Numbered from the stretch's first letter, positions 22,012 to 33,929 are shown. The stretch: 64,000 nucleotides of DNA from Ceratothoa steindachneri (GCA_963969495.1 OZ018330.1:44632894-44696893); one strand, 5' to 3'. The notes: generated by a model not told the origin, from the letters alone. A program made the numbers and translations.

Positions 22012-24639
22012 GCTTTTTAAACAATTTTGAATAGTCAATGTAACTTACGAATATTCTTTTCTTTATTGACAGAAAATAACTACTTTATGGCTAACAGGTA
22101 TATTTTAGGGTATATGTAGATACTGGACAAATTCTAGGCTTACATAAAAGAAAAATTCTATAGATATTAAAACCAAATTGTTTATTACTTTGTCGAAAAT
22201 CAAACATACAAAGGTTAATAATTATATGAAAAGAAACTCACAACTGGCACGTGAGTGCAAGTTTTATTTAGAAAAATCAATCTTTTTACGATGTAGCGCT
22301 CAATTACAAGGAGAAGTAGAACCAACAAGGACCCTCTCAAATTGAGCACCCCGTTGGCTCTATGAAATCTTGAAATGTGCACACAAACCAAACACTAAAA
22401 TAATATGCCATTTGTTAATAATCAATTAATGCAAAGCAGCCTGTATAGTTGTAAATAATGCTATACCGATAGTCAATAATTAATTTATCAATGTGTAAAG
22501 TGTAGGCCCTCGGATTCCCATGCTTTCCCTTTCTCATCATAGCTTATGGTGTTTATCGCAGGTCGACCCGTTTCGAGGCTACCATTTTTGGCCTAAACTT
22601 CTTTAACTTACCAGCCTAATTTGCGGAGGACTGAAGCATATAAATGGGGCCGTGAGGCCTTTAAATGCATTTTGTTGCAAAGATTCTGCCTTATTGCTCC
22701 GCTGAATCGTTGTCCGTCACTTACCTTGACGTTGTTAATTTTTGGAGACCCATACTGGATTCCTTCATGCAGCGAGGATTTTCTGCCATTGATTCCTGCC
22801 AGCGTTGTCGCTGCTCCTCTGTCGGCTGCATCGAATTGTGATCTTCCAGTTGTGCTTGCAAGTGTTCTCCTTTGGGAAGCCGTTAACACTGGTCACGTGA
22901 AAGCTCTCCCCCACTCACCTCGCCATCTCATTTTGGGGGAATTCTGTCATCTCGAATTCCTTCTCTCGGATCGTTGAGCCTTCAAATCATCGTTCCCCGT
23001 GGTCTCGATGCATTTCGCCACGATATCGCCGTCTGTGGGTTTATCCTCGCCGAAGACCGTCATCGCATTTACCCCTGTGGCCTTGGGTCGAATTCCCTCA
23101 TCCTCCCCGAGCCTCTTCGCCTGGGTTTCCGACGTGTGTTATTGCTTCCCTGCTCTGGTATCAGGTATTTTGGAGTATTTTTTTCTTCTTACGTCCCCTT
23201 TTAAATTAATTAAGTGTTATTCTTGTAATTTGGGGCCTTCGGGTAAGGGACTTAAGACAGGGGGGTTATTCCGCAAACACCTGTCACTAGAGTAACGAAG
23301 GCTATTTTCATCTTCAACGGTGCGTGTCATTTCGGCTTTAAACAACTTATTCATAGAACCCAATTTCGTATGCGCGAATATCTTTTTGGTTAAAACGACT
23401 TGTGGTCGTTCGATGGTGATAAGCATTTGTGACTTTTCTTATTGTTTGATGACCCCCGTATATTTTGTTAACAGTTAATTTATTTCATTTTAATTTTGTT
23501 GTAAATAATAGTGTAAATACTTTTTATGTGCGTATTTATTTAACCCCTTGCAGATACCTCATAATTTAGCACCGTCCTGATTAATTCTGGTGAATTTCTG
23601 GTAGGCCTTTAGATCCCTGGTCTTCTATAAATTTTATATGTGTATTTTTCTTTGGGCCGTGTTCCGCCATAGCCTACTCATAATGCAAAGCAAACAGTAT
23701 ATTTGTAAACACAAACATTTACACATTTGAAAACAGGGGCGAGCCGACCGTTTTGTCCACGCGGCGATAACGAAGACAATTGAAACAGCTGTGAATACAA
23801 ATAATGGGTTGGATGGATAAGGAAGTCTGACTCGCCAGGGTTGATATGGACCCGCGAAAGACGAAATTTTACGTTACTACAAATATCGGCCTGATAGATA
23901 GAAATCAGATTTCCAAATTCAAAACACCCTCTTGATGCACACGCACCTGCACTAAATACACGCACATATCCTCTGATCAAAGAAGCTCTGCCCAACTCTC
24001 GTATTGGAGAAACGGAGCCACGCCCTTAATATTTCGTTATAATAAACAGGCTTGTAATAAACACAAAAACAGTCCCACACAGAGATTTAGATATCCAGAT
24101 AGTCACAAGGACAGTCTCCATAAACATTAAGTAGGCCTTGTCACCGGTTATGAGGCACTCTTCTCCCAAGGAGGTAGATGAAGACTGGCGATTTATCATA
24201 AAAAAGATGCGGCATTAGCTCACCATAATGAAATATTGCAGTCTTTATATATGAATACTGTTTCTTTCTTTTTTTTCGATTTTGCGGAGCGAATTTGCTA
24301 CCTCTAACGTAAGTGATTGACAGTCCACATTATAACTAAAAAATGAGTGAAGATAACTTCATGAAGTTTAACAAGTATACTTTTGGGTCAGAAGAAAGGT
24401 TGGTTAGAAAGTTGTCAAAATCGGACAGATATGAAGGTCACAGTGCAATTCTTAGCATTTGGGAGGTGGCGTGCTGGTGTGGTTTTCCGATGAAGTGAAG
24501 GGATGGGAGGGAAGGCTCTTAGTTGTTACTAAACATATATTTTTTTTACTTTTTAATGTAATCAAAGTCTCTATTTAAACAAGTAGTCAAATTAAATGCA
24601 CACACTGTACGCTAGTGAAGGCACATTCTGTTTGTCCTT
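22012..24639. other. Unassigned region; pyrimidine-rich block at 22.5-23.5 kb
   Basis: Between about 22550 and 23450 the sequence is more GC-balanced than its surroundings and has overlapping open frames on both strands (22608-22889 minus; 22621-22977 and 22999-23295 plus) without motifs I know. On the minus strand AGGC..GCCTCGAAACGG near 22566-22595 recalls the 3' motif of Penelope-like elements. It may be a retroelement remnant. 23.5-24.6 kb shows nothing. Confidence 0.35.
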
Positions 24640-26520
24640 CACTATGTTCTGCAAAACTCCGGATGGCACGCCCTTCTGGCCAAATGAACATCGTTGCAAA
24701 CCCTGTTTGGAAAGCTTTAATCTTTGGCTAAGAAGGACGGTATAGGGCAGCTAAAAGACCCTAACGCAATGATACTGGTATATACGGCCGTGGTTTTCCT
24801 GTGGAGACATCGCGGTATTTACATCCGAGGATTCATCGAGTCCAATGTGACCTTTTCAAATATTAGCGCCGAATTCTTGATATGCGTAGCCGCAATTGCG
24901 TGATAGTCGATGTTCGTGGAAGGTCGCTTGATTTCTGCGATGGTTAAGGGAAAGAGAGCATCTAAGAAGATGTTGCCTTGCATTTTAAAATCGCGAGTGT
25001 CTGTGGTAAAATTCGAGATATAATCCAGTTGTGGACAGTTACGTAGGGAACGAGAGAGAAATCTACAATCGTCTGGATCACGTGTGTGAATGAAAATTCG
25101 CCCTTCTACTTGGTGGTGAAAATGTTTGACGCGTCAAATATAGCCACAAGTTCACGTCCAAACGTCTTTCAGTAGGCTTTAGCATCTTGGGCAAGAGTGA
25201 TGTGAATCTCCCTGCTCATCTTTTCTTTGCTGCACCAAGCCTGCCACGCTGTGGTCCGATGCGTCGGTTGCGAGGAGAAGCTCGCCTGAAGTCTCTATAT
25301 GGACTAAATGCGTAGGATCATAAAACGATTTTGATATCACTGAAATCCTTGACTGCATCATAGGTTCACGTAAATGGAGAGTTCTTTCGATTTCCCTCTT
25401 TGAGGAGCGCGTTTAAGAGATTTAAAAGTTACGCGCCATGGCGGATGAAAGGGCGGTTAGAATTGATAATCCCAAAGAACTCGCGTAATTGGATGAATTT
25501 AGGAGGCTCTTAACTTTGTTATCGCTTCAATTTTATCGTCGATGCTATCACCAAAATTTCGTTCAAATATACGACGAAATCGGGACCAGTTGATAAATCG
25601 CTGAAAATTTTGCTAGAATCCTGATCCACTCAAAATAAAACAAGCAAACTACGATAAAATTGAGGTCCTCTGGATTGAATCCGGGTCAACCGGTATTTGC
25701 TGGTATGGCTTGAATAAATCAACTTTCGAGAATATGGATTTTCCATGCAGATTGGCTGAATAATCCATTACATTTGGCACATGATAGCGGTCACCCTTGT
25801 GTTTGGCTTTGAGTCTCCTAAAATTATGACAGGGTAGAAAATTCACCTGATGATTTGGTAACCATATGCAGAGGAGCCACCCATTCGCTCTTGGAAGGTT
25901 GAATGATGCAAGCCTGTATCAGCTTAAACTCCCTTTGCAACTATGAGTTTGTAAAGAGGGAGCCAAAAAAGCACGGTAATGAGCGGGAAGCCCATGTGTT
26001 TCAATGTGATGAGTTAGTTTGTTCTTCACAGGCTCATATCCTTAAAGTAGGTTAGCTAGTCGGGAAAATCGACGAAGAGCAGTTCGCATGGGGGATCAAC
26101 TGCAATGGAAAGGTGTTACAGAGCAGGTGGAGGTGTAGCCTGTTTTCTCTTAGAGGATAGTTACGTCTGCATTTCAAATAGTGACGCCGTTTAGGGTCAA
26201 CCAGAGGGTCAAAATGGGTTAGAAAATTGGCCTTGAGGATTGCATGTGAAATCATTGTAACAATAAAGCTGAACCTAACTAAATATTAGCCATTGTCACA
26301 ATAGTTTTGTGTTCAAGATACCGTTTGCAGCTTCTAATTTAAGAGATTGAGATGTCCTATTTTATACTGAAAATTCGCCAGTAACACGCTTACTACTACG
26401 CCAGAATCCACCATAGACCTGGTCTTAGTGAATGGGTCAACCAGTAAAAGTAGACGTTCTCTGTATCTAATCTCTACGCCCGCCAATAAGAGAGGGAAGG
26501 TGTTTAGCTTCACAAAAAGG
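24640..26520 (-). pseudogene. Ty3/Gypsy pol fossil (protease-RT-RNase H)
   Basis: The minus strand reads in pol order. A retropepsin-like segment at about 26400 has [20 protein letters not shown] (DSG active site), followed by ISHAILKANFLTHFDPLVD. The RT at 25649-25846 has PCHNFRRLKAKHKGDRYHVP and IFSKVDLFKPYQQIPVDP. RNase H near 25270 has ELLLATDASDHSVAG. A degraded HHQVEGR-like and post-RNase H linker runs to about 24640. Stops and frameshifts are everywhere. No integrase core or LTR pair was recognised. Confidence 0.8.
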
Positions 26521-26535
26521 AATTTAGTATCTCTC

Positions 26536-26646
<111 letters not shown>

Positions 26647-26725
26647 CAAAAAAGAAAAAGTGCAGTAGCGTACGTGTAACTATAGGGATAAAACCACAGT
26701 AATAGGACTAATTTTATATGTAAAA

Positions 26726-26758
26726 CCAGGTTTCGACGGAGACATCCGTCATTGTCAG
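26726..26758 (-). ncRNA. Hammerhead-core-like motif at the 3' end of a Penelope-like element
   Basis: On the minus strand CTGACAAT is followed by a 5-bp stem GACGG/CCGTC and then CGAAAC. Penelope-like elements are known to carry minimal hammerhead ribozymes whose core is CUGANGA - stem II - GAAA. The second half fits, but the first half (CUGACAAU) departs from the core. It may be a dead or variant motif. Confidence 0.35.
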
Positions 26759-26819
26759 TTGTTAGTGAACAAGTGAGATACAGAAGTTGCTTAACGTACA
26801 AACACACAAATCAGTGGCG

Positions 26820-28055
26820 CTAAGGTGGAATATGCGAGAATGTGTCGGCATTTTTGAGAAACAGAAGTATGAATTTCTTGCTTATTAAGGTATTAGTATT
26901 GAATTGGCCGTCGGAAGTATTAAAGTTGGGAATTTCTTTTATAAGTGCCGATTCACTTAAGCATCGATGTATATAATTGTGAGACTTATAAACTATTTTA
27001 GCATTATCAATATCAATTTGATGATTTTCATTGGACATATGTAGAAATAAACTCGAGGAGAGGGCACCACGTCGCATATCGCATTCGTGTTCATTCATTC
27101 TCTTGGAAAATCTGCTGCTTTCACCGATATATAATTCATTACATGATTTGCATGGAATAAAATAAACTCCTTGTTTTTTATCAATCGATATATTTTTGAA
27201 TAGGCTATTTCTGATCGTATTCTCGTACTGAAAGGCAACATTGATGTTGTTGGTCTGTGCTAACCTTTTGAAATTGATTAACTGGGGGGAGTATGGAAAG
27301 GTAACATAATATTTGTCACATCTGTTTTCCTTATAATTTGCTCGGGAGTAATAGATGGTTCTGGCTTTATAGTAACACTTTTCTATGAACCAAAGGGGAT
27401 ATTGAAGTTCAATGAATGTTTGGATGATTGTATTAATTTCGTCTTGCAAGAAACAAGGATCACAAATGCGATATGCTCTCAGGAACATGGAAGAAACTAC
27501 CCATCTTTTAACGGATACATCATGACACGAGAAATAATGAATAAAGGCATTAGAATTAGTTAGTTTCCGGCAGACAGAACAATATGCTTTGTCATTTATT
27601 TTATATATTTTTACATCCAGAACTAGCAATGAGTTGTTCAGTTCCCATTCTACTTTAAATGTAATAACTGGGTGGATCTTATTAAATTTTTCAAAGAAAG
27701 AATCAAATCTTTTATCATTGATGGGCCATGTAGCACATATATCGTCTACATAGCGGAACCACGTTATGGGATTGTGTAAAATGAGGGGAAAGAGGTGCTT
27801 TTCAAAATCCTCCATAAACAGATTGAATAATATCGGGGAAAGGGGATTGCCCATACTCATGCCATATTTCTGCCTGTAAAAACAATTTTCAGCTATGAAC
27901 ACATTGTCCGTCACACACAAATGAACTAATTTCACAATTTTATTACATGGTAGGGATAATGTTAGGTTAGACAAAGGCAAGTTTTTCATAATTACATCCA
28001 GAGCTTCATCGACAGGAACTTTTGTGAAAAGTCTATTGACATCAAGACTTAACAA
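26820..28055 (-). CDS. Penelope-like reverse transcriptase with C-terminal GIY-YIG endonuclease
   Basis: The open frame of 411 codons starts in the RT palm: MLSLDVNRLFTKVPVDEAL (motif A, S-L-D-V-x-x-L-F-T-x-V-P). It continues with YRQKYGMSMGNPLSPILFNL (motif B) and WFRYVDDICATW (motif C, YVDD). From about residue 290, KKQGVYFIPCKSCNELYIGE and SSRFSKRMNEH form the GIY-YIG domain with its inserted CxxC. The fused RT/endonuclease nicks DNA and primes reverse transcription. The frame continues upstream past a TAG at 28056-28058 to HSGDFVNKMKVVDLSNK, so the true protein is longer and the apparent start is internal. This is the least damaged transposon protein in the window. Confidence 0.88.
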   Translation of the reverse strand: MLSLDVNRLFTKVPVDEALDVIMKNLPLSNLTLSLPCNKIVKLVHLCVTDNVFIAENCFYRQKYGMSMGNPLSPILFNLFMEDFEKHLFPLILHNPITWFRYVDDICATWPINDKRFDSFFEKFNKIHPVITFKVEWELNNSLLVLDVKIYKINDKAYCSVCRKLTNSNAFIHYFSCHDVSVKRWVVSSMFLRAYRICDPCFLQDEINTIIQTFIELQYPLWFIEKCYYKARTIYYSRANYKENRCDKYYVTFPYSPQLINFKRLAQTNNINVAFQYENTIRNSLFKNISIDKKQGVYFIPCKSCNELYIGESSRFSKRMNEHECDMRRGALSSSLFLHMSNENHQIDIDNAKIVYKSHNYIHRCLSESALIKEIPNFNTSDGQFNTNTLISKKFILLFLKNADTFSHIPP

Positions 28056-28610
28056 CTACTTATTCGATAGGTCAACCACTTTCATTTTATTCACAAAATC
28101 ACCAGAATGGATAATGTGAACATCAGAAATGCTACCAATTAATTTAGATAGGATTTTCGCTATCCATTGTGAGTGTTTGTACGCATGGGATCCTACGCTG
28201 GAAATTATCGGCCTAAGCAGAGTACATCTTTGTGTGTTTTCAGTAAACCATACATGTACGGGAGCGAGGAATTGTACACTTTTAATTGTTTAATAAGATC
28301 AGAATGACCTTTAAGAATATTTTGAGTGAGCTACTAAACGATTTTGTTTCGTTTGACAGAAGATGAATATTTAGTTATCCGTACGTGTTCCTGTCATTTA
28401 GCAACTCTTTCAATTTAGCAGAATGCTGCTCACTATCAAAAATCATACCTGATTAGTTTTGTCAGATTTAGTAATCACTATATTCTTCTTTCGTTTAAGT
28501 TCTTTCAAAGCCCTCTGTAATCGGAATGGGATGGACGCAAAATTATGATCAGAATTTAAGGCACCAAGTAAGTAACCACTGATGAAATCACTATTATCAC
28601 TATGATCATA

Positions 28611-28735
28611 AACTGCCCTTTAGACCACTCAGCTATGCTGAGTGATCTAAAGGGCGGTTTAATTGAGATCAAAGCGGTTGCTCCCTGCTTCAGTGTGCAC
28701 GGCTCGAATCCAACTCAAGCTCGGATTTTTTCGAA
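28611..28735 (+). repeat. tRNA-derived SINE head preceded by a near-perfect palindrome
   Basis: CCACTCAGCTATGCTGAGTG forms the centre of a 49-base hairpin (28611-28659; 21 of 23 pairs). Its right half merges into an A-box-like TGCTGAGTGATCTAAAG. A B box GGCTCGAATCC lies at 28701-28711. This spacing fits the internal polymerase III promoter of a tRNA-derived SINE. It is not a functional tRNA. Confidence 0.55.
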
Positions 28736-28795
28736 GTAAGAAATAACTATATCCGAAGAAAAATTATTCCGTTTTCTCTTTCCTGCGGTGAAGTT

Positions 28796-28796
<1 letters not shown>

Positions 28797-28862
<66 letters not shown>
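28797..28862. repeat. (TA)n microsatellite, ~66 bp
   Basis: Pure TA array next to the SINE-like sequence and the 5' side of the Penelope-like element. Confidence 0.98.
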
Positions 28863-28864
<2 letters not shown>

Positions 28865-29179
28865 CACGGACATTATTGATTAAATTATGATCGTCTTTCT
28901 TCGTAGACTATTCCTCTAGCTACCCATACCCTTCCTTTTTTTCAGGAGATTTTAAGAACTGGGGACCCGCTGGCGGCATGTTTCTCGACATTCCTCGCAC
29001 CGATTTTTTAATTTCTTTTGAACTTAGCTCTCCTCTTCGCGTACGAATGGCTGCTCGCCCACTTATTACCACCCTTCTATCGACACACTTTTCTGTTTTT
29101 AATTCTCCTTCATCTCTGAATAAGTACTGTTGGGCTTCTCTTGGGCTGTGTCACACGAGGACTTTGGTAGGGACCATTT

Positions 29180-29620
29180 CCATATTTTCTCTCTCTTTCT
29201 CTCTCTCTCTCTCTCCTTCTTCTTTTATCCGACCTTTCTCTTCTTTATCTATCTGTGCCTCCTATCTCTCTCAATCCGCCAACTATCAGTTTCTCTCTCT
29301 CCTTCAGTTCCCTCTCTCTCTCTCTTCAACCCCCCTTGCTCTCTTCTTTGTATAACTGTTATCCTTTCTCCCTCAATCTATGATACCTCTGTTTCTCTCT
29401 CTCCTTTCGTCATCTGTCTCTCTTCTTCAAATCTTCTTTCCCTATATGTGCTCCCTCTTTCTTCCTATATACTCGTATCATCTCTGTTTCTCCTTCTCTC
29501 TCTCTCTCTCTCTTTCCTTTCGTTACATGCCTTACTCTGTTCATCTTCACCTATCTACCTATTTAACTATTCATTCGCATCTCTCTCTTCTCGCTATCTA
29601 TCTCTCTCTCCGATGGATAG
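29180..29620. repeat. Polypyrimidine (CT-rich) low-complexity tract
   Basis: Strings of TCTCTC and CTTTCT dominate the plus strand over about 440 bases. The long Ser/Leu/Phe-rich frames here are by-products of this composition. It lies directly upstream of the first CR1 LINE. Confidence 0.85.
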
Positions 29621-29710
29621 GCGGGAGCGACTCACGCGGGGCGAACTCACCAACCCCCCTTCTTTTTTATTGAGTGGTCGCAAAGTATTCAGAGATATAA
29701 AGTGTTCAGC

Positions 29711-30860
29711 ATGACTGGAAAGGAAGGACCGGCTGCTCTTAAATACACATGTTCAGTGTGAAAAATGGACAAGTGGTGCGTGGACTTTCCGGAGGGGTGT
29801 TACTTCAAATGCCACCCGGCAAGTATCTGCACTGACTGTGCCCTTAAAGGAGAAGTGCAAGAGCTCAAAGATCTATACAGATCATCTCAGGAAATATCTA
29901 AAGAACTGGAGAGGAAGCTGCAGAACATAGAATCTGAACACGCGCGTTAGCTTCGCCGTCTCGAGTACAGGATCATCGAGTTGTTCTCAAGACTAGAGGT
30001 CCAGTCGGCTACTGATGTATCTTCCAACGACGCGGGCCGACGAGACCCTCTCCCAAGAAGCGAGCACTGCATCGGCAGTGCCAAGCTAGCCTTCCAACAT
30101 CCCAGAGCTGGAGTCAGCTGCTGCGGGACTGGCTCAACGGGCCAAAAAGAGGAGAAAGAGGAAGAAAGCAAAGAAAAAGGAAGAGAATGTAGAAACAGAA
30201 GAAGAGAAAACAGAAACAGAAGTTAAACCAGAGGAAGGTAGGAAAAAGAAAGAAGAAGAAAAATATGAAGAAGAAAGAGGGAACAGAGAAGTCGCTTCCG
30301 AAAGGGAAGACTCTGTCCTCTGTAGCCAAATGTGTGAGGGTCGTCCTTATCGGTGGTTCTCAATCAAGAGATATGCAACCCATGCTAGCGCCCGCCTTCG
30401 CACCAGTGTGTTGGTAAGCTGCCTCCCAGGACGTGGGAACCACCAGATAAGAGTAGAGGCTGAAAAATCTCAGATTTATGAGAGTTCAGTCGTTTCGCTG
30501 ATGGTAAGTGGCAACGACCTTTACCTCAGAGGAGGTAGGGTAGGCCCTACAGGCGAGATTCTTCAGGCGGTCATGGGGGTTGTGGATGACTGTGGGTTGA
30601 AAATCCGCAGACGTGTCGTGGTCGGGATGCCCCCGAGAAGAGGTCCAAGCCGGATCGCCCACTCGAGGAACGTCGCATTGAACCGACGACTAGTAGATTT
30701 ATGTACGGCAGAAGGTGTGTTTTTTGTCGACCCATACCGCATCTTTTATTTTAGGAACGATCTCTACTAAAGGGATGGGGTACACTTTTCCTTTAAAGGA
30801 AAGGCTGTACTTTCAAACCTGATACAAGATGTCGTTGAGCGGACTCAAAGGACGGTCCGG
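29711..30860 (+). pseudogene. CR1 ORF1: zinc finger, coiled coil and SGNH esterase-like domain, broken
   Basis: ATG at 29711 opens MTGKEGPAAL, interrupted by TGA at 29759. The frame continues with a Cys-rich segment ending in CHPASICTDC, and then a Glu/Lys-rich coiled coil. After frame changes, the frame at 30330-30770 holds VVSLMVSGNDLYLRGG (esterase block III, G-N-D) and RRRVVVGMPPRRG. Past a stop at 30768, RDGVHFS follows (block V, D-x-x-H). CR1 ORF1 proteins bind nucleic acid and carry this hydrolase fold of uncertain role. The catalytic Ser block was not clearly identified. Confidence 0.75.
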
Positions 30861-31021
30861 CCCAAAGTGAGGGCGGATGTGCGCCAGTGCGCCAAAGTCA
30901 CCCCTGGAACGACCTTCGCGAAGGTCACTCGAAAGGGTGCCACCACACCACCAAAAGAGGACAGATAGACAATTAGGATTGGAAACGGAAGAGCGTAGAG
31001 AGTCCTACATTTGGAGACTCC

Positions 31022-33003
31022 ATGAAAGTTTTTCTTTTTAATGCGAGGTCAATCAGAAAAAAGTTTATTGAAATTCGTGGCCTCGTAGCGACGGAAGAAC
31101 CTGAAATGGTGGCCATAACAGAGTCGTTGGTAAAAACCTCAAACCGAGATTTTGAAGGTGAATTCACGATTCCAGGTTACCGACTCTTCCAAAAAGATAG
31201 GCCAGACAGAGAGGGTGGTGGTGTGATGTTGTATGTCAAGGATAGGCTCAAATCGACGAACTGCAACATTGTATCCGACCACGAGCTACTAGGTGTTGAC
31301 CTAGACATCGGTCCTGCCAAATACAGGACCTTGCTGTTTTACAGACCCCCTACCCAACTTGTTGAAAAGGACAAGGATTTGTAACGGCTGCTGGGAGAAC
31401 TCGTACAAGACAGAGTGTGTATCGTCATAGGTGATTTCAACACCTAAGTTGACTGGGGAACCAGAGAAACCTGTGGCGAGAACGCACTACTCTTGGAGTT
31501 CGCGAACAACGAGTTCCTGACTCAATGGGTGAAAGAGCCGACGAGAGGCAATAATACCTTCGACTTGGTTTTCATCTCTGAGGATGGCATCGTTGAGGAT
31601 CTATCTGTAGGCGAAGAGCTCGGTGGCAGTGATCACCGACTAGTTAGATTTATAGTCAAGGTCCCAAAGGTAGAGTCTGCGAATAGTGAATCGAGGAAAC
31701 TTGATTTAAGAAGAGCAGACTTTGCAGGTCTTCGTGCTGGATTGACTGATGCGAGGCTAGAAGTCTGTGAGGGTGTTGAAGATTTGTGGAATAGATTCAA
31801 AAGTACGTTCATGAGTCTTCAATCACGATTCATTCCTTTAAAAAGCCTCCGTCGGTCTTCTGTTCAACCAAAGTGGTTTAATCGAGTAATTCTTCACCTG
31901 TTGAGGGAGAAAAGAACGGTGTACCGGCAGTCAATGATTTCTGGAGACTTTGACGAGTACCGTAGACTAGCCAGGAGAGTAAAGACCAGCATAAGTTCGG
32001 CAAAGCGTGCCGAGGAGCTCCGAGTGGCGAGACTTTGCCAGGAGAATCCCAAGGAGTTCTTTGGTTATGTAAACAGCCGTAAGCCAATCCATTGCACGAT
32101 TGGCCCTTTAATGAATGAGGAGGGGGCATTAAAGCACTCAGATGCAGAAAATGCTAACCTCCCGAACGACTACTTCTCTTCAGTGTTTACTGAAGAGAGT
32201 AGTCCCATCCCCCAGCCCACAGATTCCTACTTGGGTGAAAAGCTGGAGGAAATGAACTTCACTCAAGGAGAAATAGAAAAAAGATCACTGATCTAAAGAC
32301 GAATAAGTCCCTGGCCCGGCCAGGTTTCTACCTAAAGTCTTGAAAAAAGTGCGCGATGAAGTGTCACGGCATTTGAGCACAATCTTCAACATGTCAATCC
32401 GGACCGGATCCGCTCCTAGAGACTGGCGTGAAGCTGAGGTAACTTCTATCCTCAAAAAGGGAGACCCTAGACAGTCGGTAAAATTATGGAAAGCATCTTA
32501 GTGGACAAAATGACGTCATATTTAGAGTCCAACTTGTGATTGAGGACTTCCCAGCATGGGTTACGAAGGCACCGGTCATGCCTAACGAATCTTGTGAAAT
32601 TCTTCTACTTCGTTTTTAGTGAGCACGGCCGGGATAAGGCGGTGGATGTTATCTACTTAGACTTCCAAAAAGCCTTCCATAAGGTACCACACCACCGCCT
32701 CCTTCGGAAAGTGCGTGTGCTGGGCGTAGATGGAAAAGTAGCAAGTTGGATAGAGAACTGGCTAAACGGCAGACGGCAACGGGTAGTGTTGAATGGACAG
32801 GCTTCTGAGTGGGTGCCCGTTACTAGCGGTGTTCCTCAACGTTCTGTTCTGGGACCACTACTATTCATCATCTACTTCAACGACATGGACGGTAACATGG
32901 TTGCGAAGATTTCTAAATTTGCTGATGATATCAATGATACCAAGCTTGGTATGAACGTTGCAAAGGAAGGAAATACTGCCCACCTATTGCTAAAATTTCA
33001 GTA
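31022..33003 (+). pseudogene. CR1 ORF2: endonuclease-reverse transcriptase, broken and 3'-truncated
   Basis: It starts MKVFLFNARSIRKKFIEIRG. The endonuclease shows EPEMVAITES, PDREGGGVMLYV, IVIGDFNT and GGSDHRLVRFIV, with stops at 31384 and 31446. The RT shows QHGLRRHRSC, VDVIYLDFQKAFHKVPHH (motif A), TSGVPQRSVLGPLLFIIYFN (motif B, Q changed to R) and ISKFADDIND (catalytic F-A-D-D). A frameshift lies at about 32296-32540. Confidence 0.85.
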
Positions 33004-33005
33004 AT

Positions 33006-33929
33006 TCATTTTGGAAAAACCGGTGCAACTTCTATCATTCCAGATTTTCTTCAACCACTCTGGCTATCTTAAAAAAAAAGGAAAAGAGAAGAGAAAAAAA
33101 GTTCTGCAGTAGAGCTCTACTGATCTTTCTGAGGTGTTCACTTCTTTGCGGTCCTTTTAGACGAATTTATTATATTATATATTTATTTATGTTTTAACCT
33201 CTGAGAGGTTGTGTTGTGCGGGAACCGAAGGCCCTATAAATAGTAAGCCTCAAGGAAGCATCGAGGTTGAAGTCTCTTGGTGTCGAATGACTTGTGCTGG
33301 GTGCTGGGAAATCATGTTTGTTTCATAACCAAGTACCTGCCCACATGTTATTGTTATGAATATTATATATATATTGTTGCAAGCCGCTCTTTGGTTGGAG
33401 AACTGGACTCCTGTTCAAAAGCACTGGGTCAACTGAGTTGGGTGAAAGTATTCGAGAGCTGAGCAGTGGGTTCGGGCTCCACTGAGAAATGTTTAGTATT
33501 CTCCTCTCCGTGAAGGACCCACAGAGGGTGGCCACAACTTTGGCTTCTGAGGCTGTGGATAACCTAGACTCTTGTCTTTATGCTGAAGTACGAATTTGAC
33601 CTGCAGCTCCAGTAGTGTTCCTTTCCTTTCTTTGAGCTAGGGAAACCATAGGCCTGATTGGTGACTTGAGGGAGGGGTCTGAAACTGTGAGCAACACATG
33701 GGCTGTAAAGGAGGAAGCTCTCCACGGCAAACCAACTCATTTTTGAGGGAAGGCCACTTCTTTTTCTTTTTACAATTCTACTATAGAGTAGTTTATGCTC
33801 TCCAGAGTAGAGTAGTATTTCTAGAGAAAAAAGTGCAACATTGATTGCTTGTTAAGGGAGGTGAAAACTGCCCAGAATGACAGTAGCAAGAGTGCCAACA
33901 GCGAATGAAGAAAACTACTCAAATCAGTA
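33006..33929. other. Unassigned spacer between the two CR1 copies
   Basis: It contains a short (TA)n near 33363-33376 and no recognisable coding motif. It may be 5' UTR of CR1 copy B or the remnant of another repeat. Confidence 0.4.

Larger units (their letters stand above)
26690..28610 (-). mobile_element. Penelope-like element, nearly full coding length
   Basis: The minus strand carries a conserved N-terminal part near 28490 (ALKELKRKKNIVITKSDK, then LNDRNTY), a degraded join, and a long RT plus GIY-YIG frame. The 3' end carries a hairpin-CGAAAC motif at 26726-26758. A few frame breaks upstream of 28055 inactivate it. (TA)n arrays lie on both sides. Confidence 0.85.
29700..33005 (+). mobile_element. 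CR1-like LINE copy A, degenerate
   Basis: ORF1 (zinc-finger, coiled coil, SGNH esterase-like) runs from 29711, followed by ORF2 endonuclease-RT from 31022, and the copy ends just after the catalytic FADD box near 33000. The 3' third of ORF2 and the 3' UTR are missing. A second, separately diverged CR1 copy follows in the same orientation from about 33.9 kb. Confidence 0.85.

Noticed and set aside
24342..24500. Short 52-codon frame MSEDNFMKFNKY... as a small gene
   Set aside because: No recognisable domain, no splice or UTR evidence, and it lies next to degraded retroelement sequence.
28611..28735. Functional tRNA gene
   Set aside because: A and B boxes are recognisable, but no complete cloverleaf with acceptor stem can be drawn; the sequence fits a SINE head.
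29130..29714. 194-codon Ser/Leu/Phe-rich frame resembling a membrane protein
   Set aside because: The sequence is a CT-rich low-complexity tract; hydrophobicity follows from codons such as CTC and TTC, and several frames are open at once.
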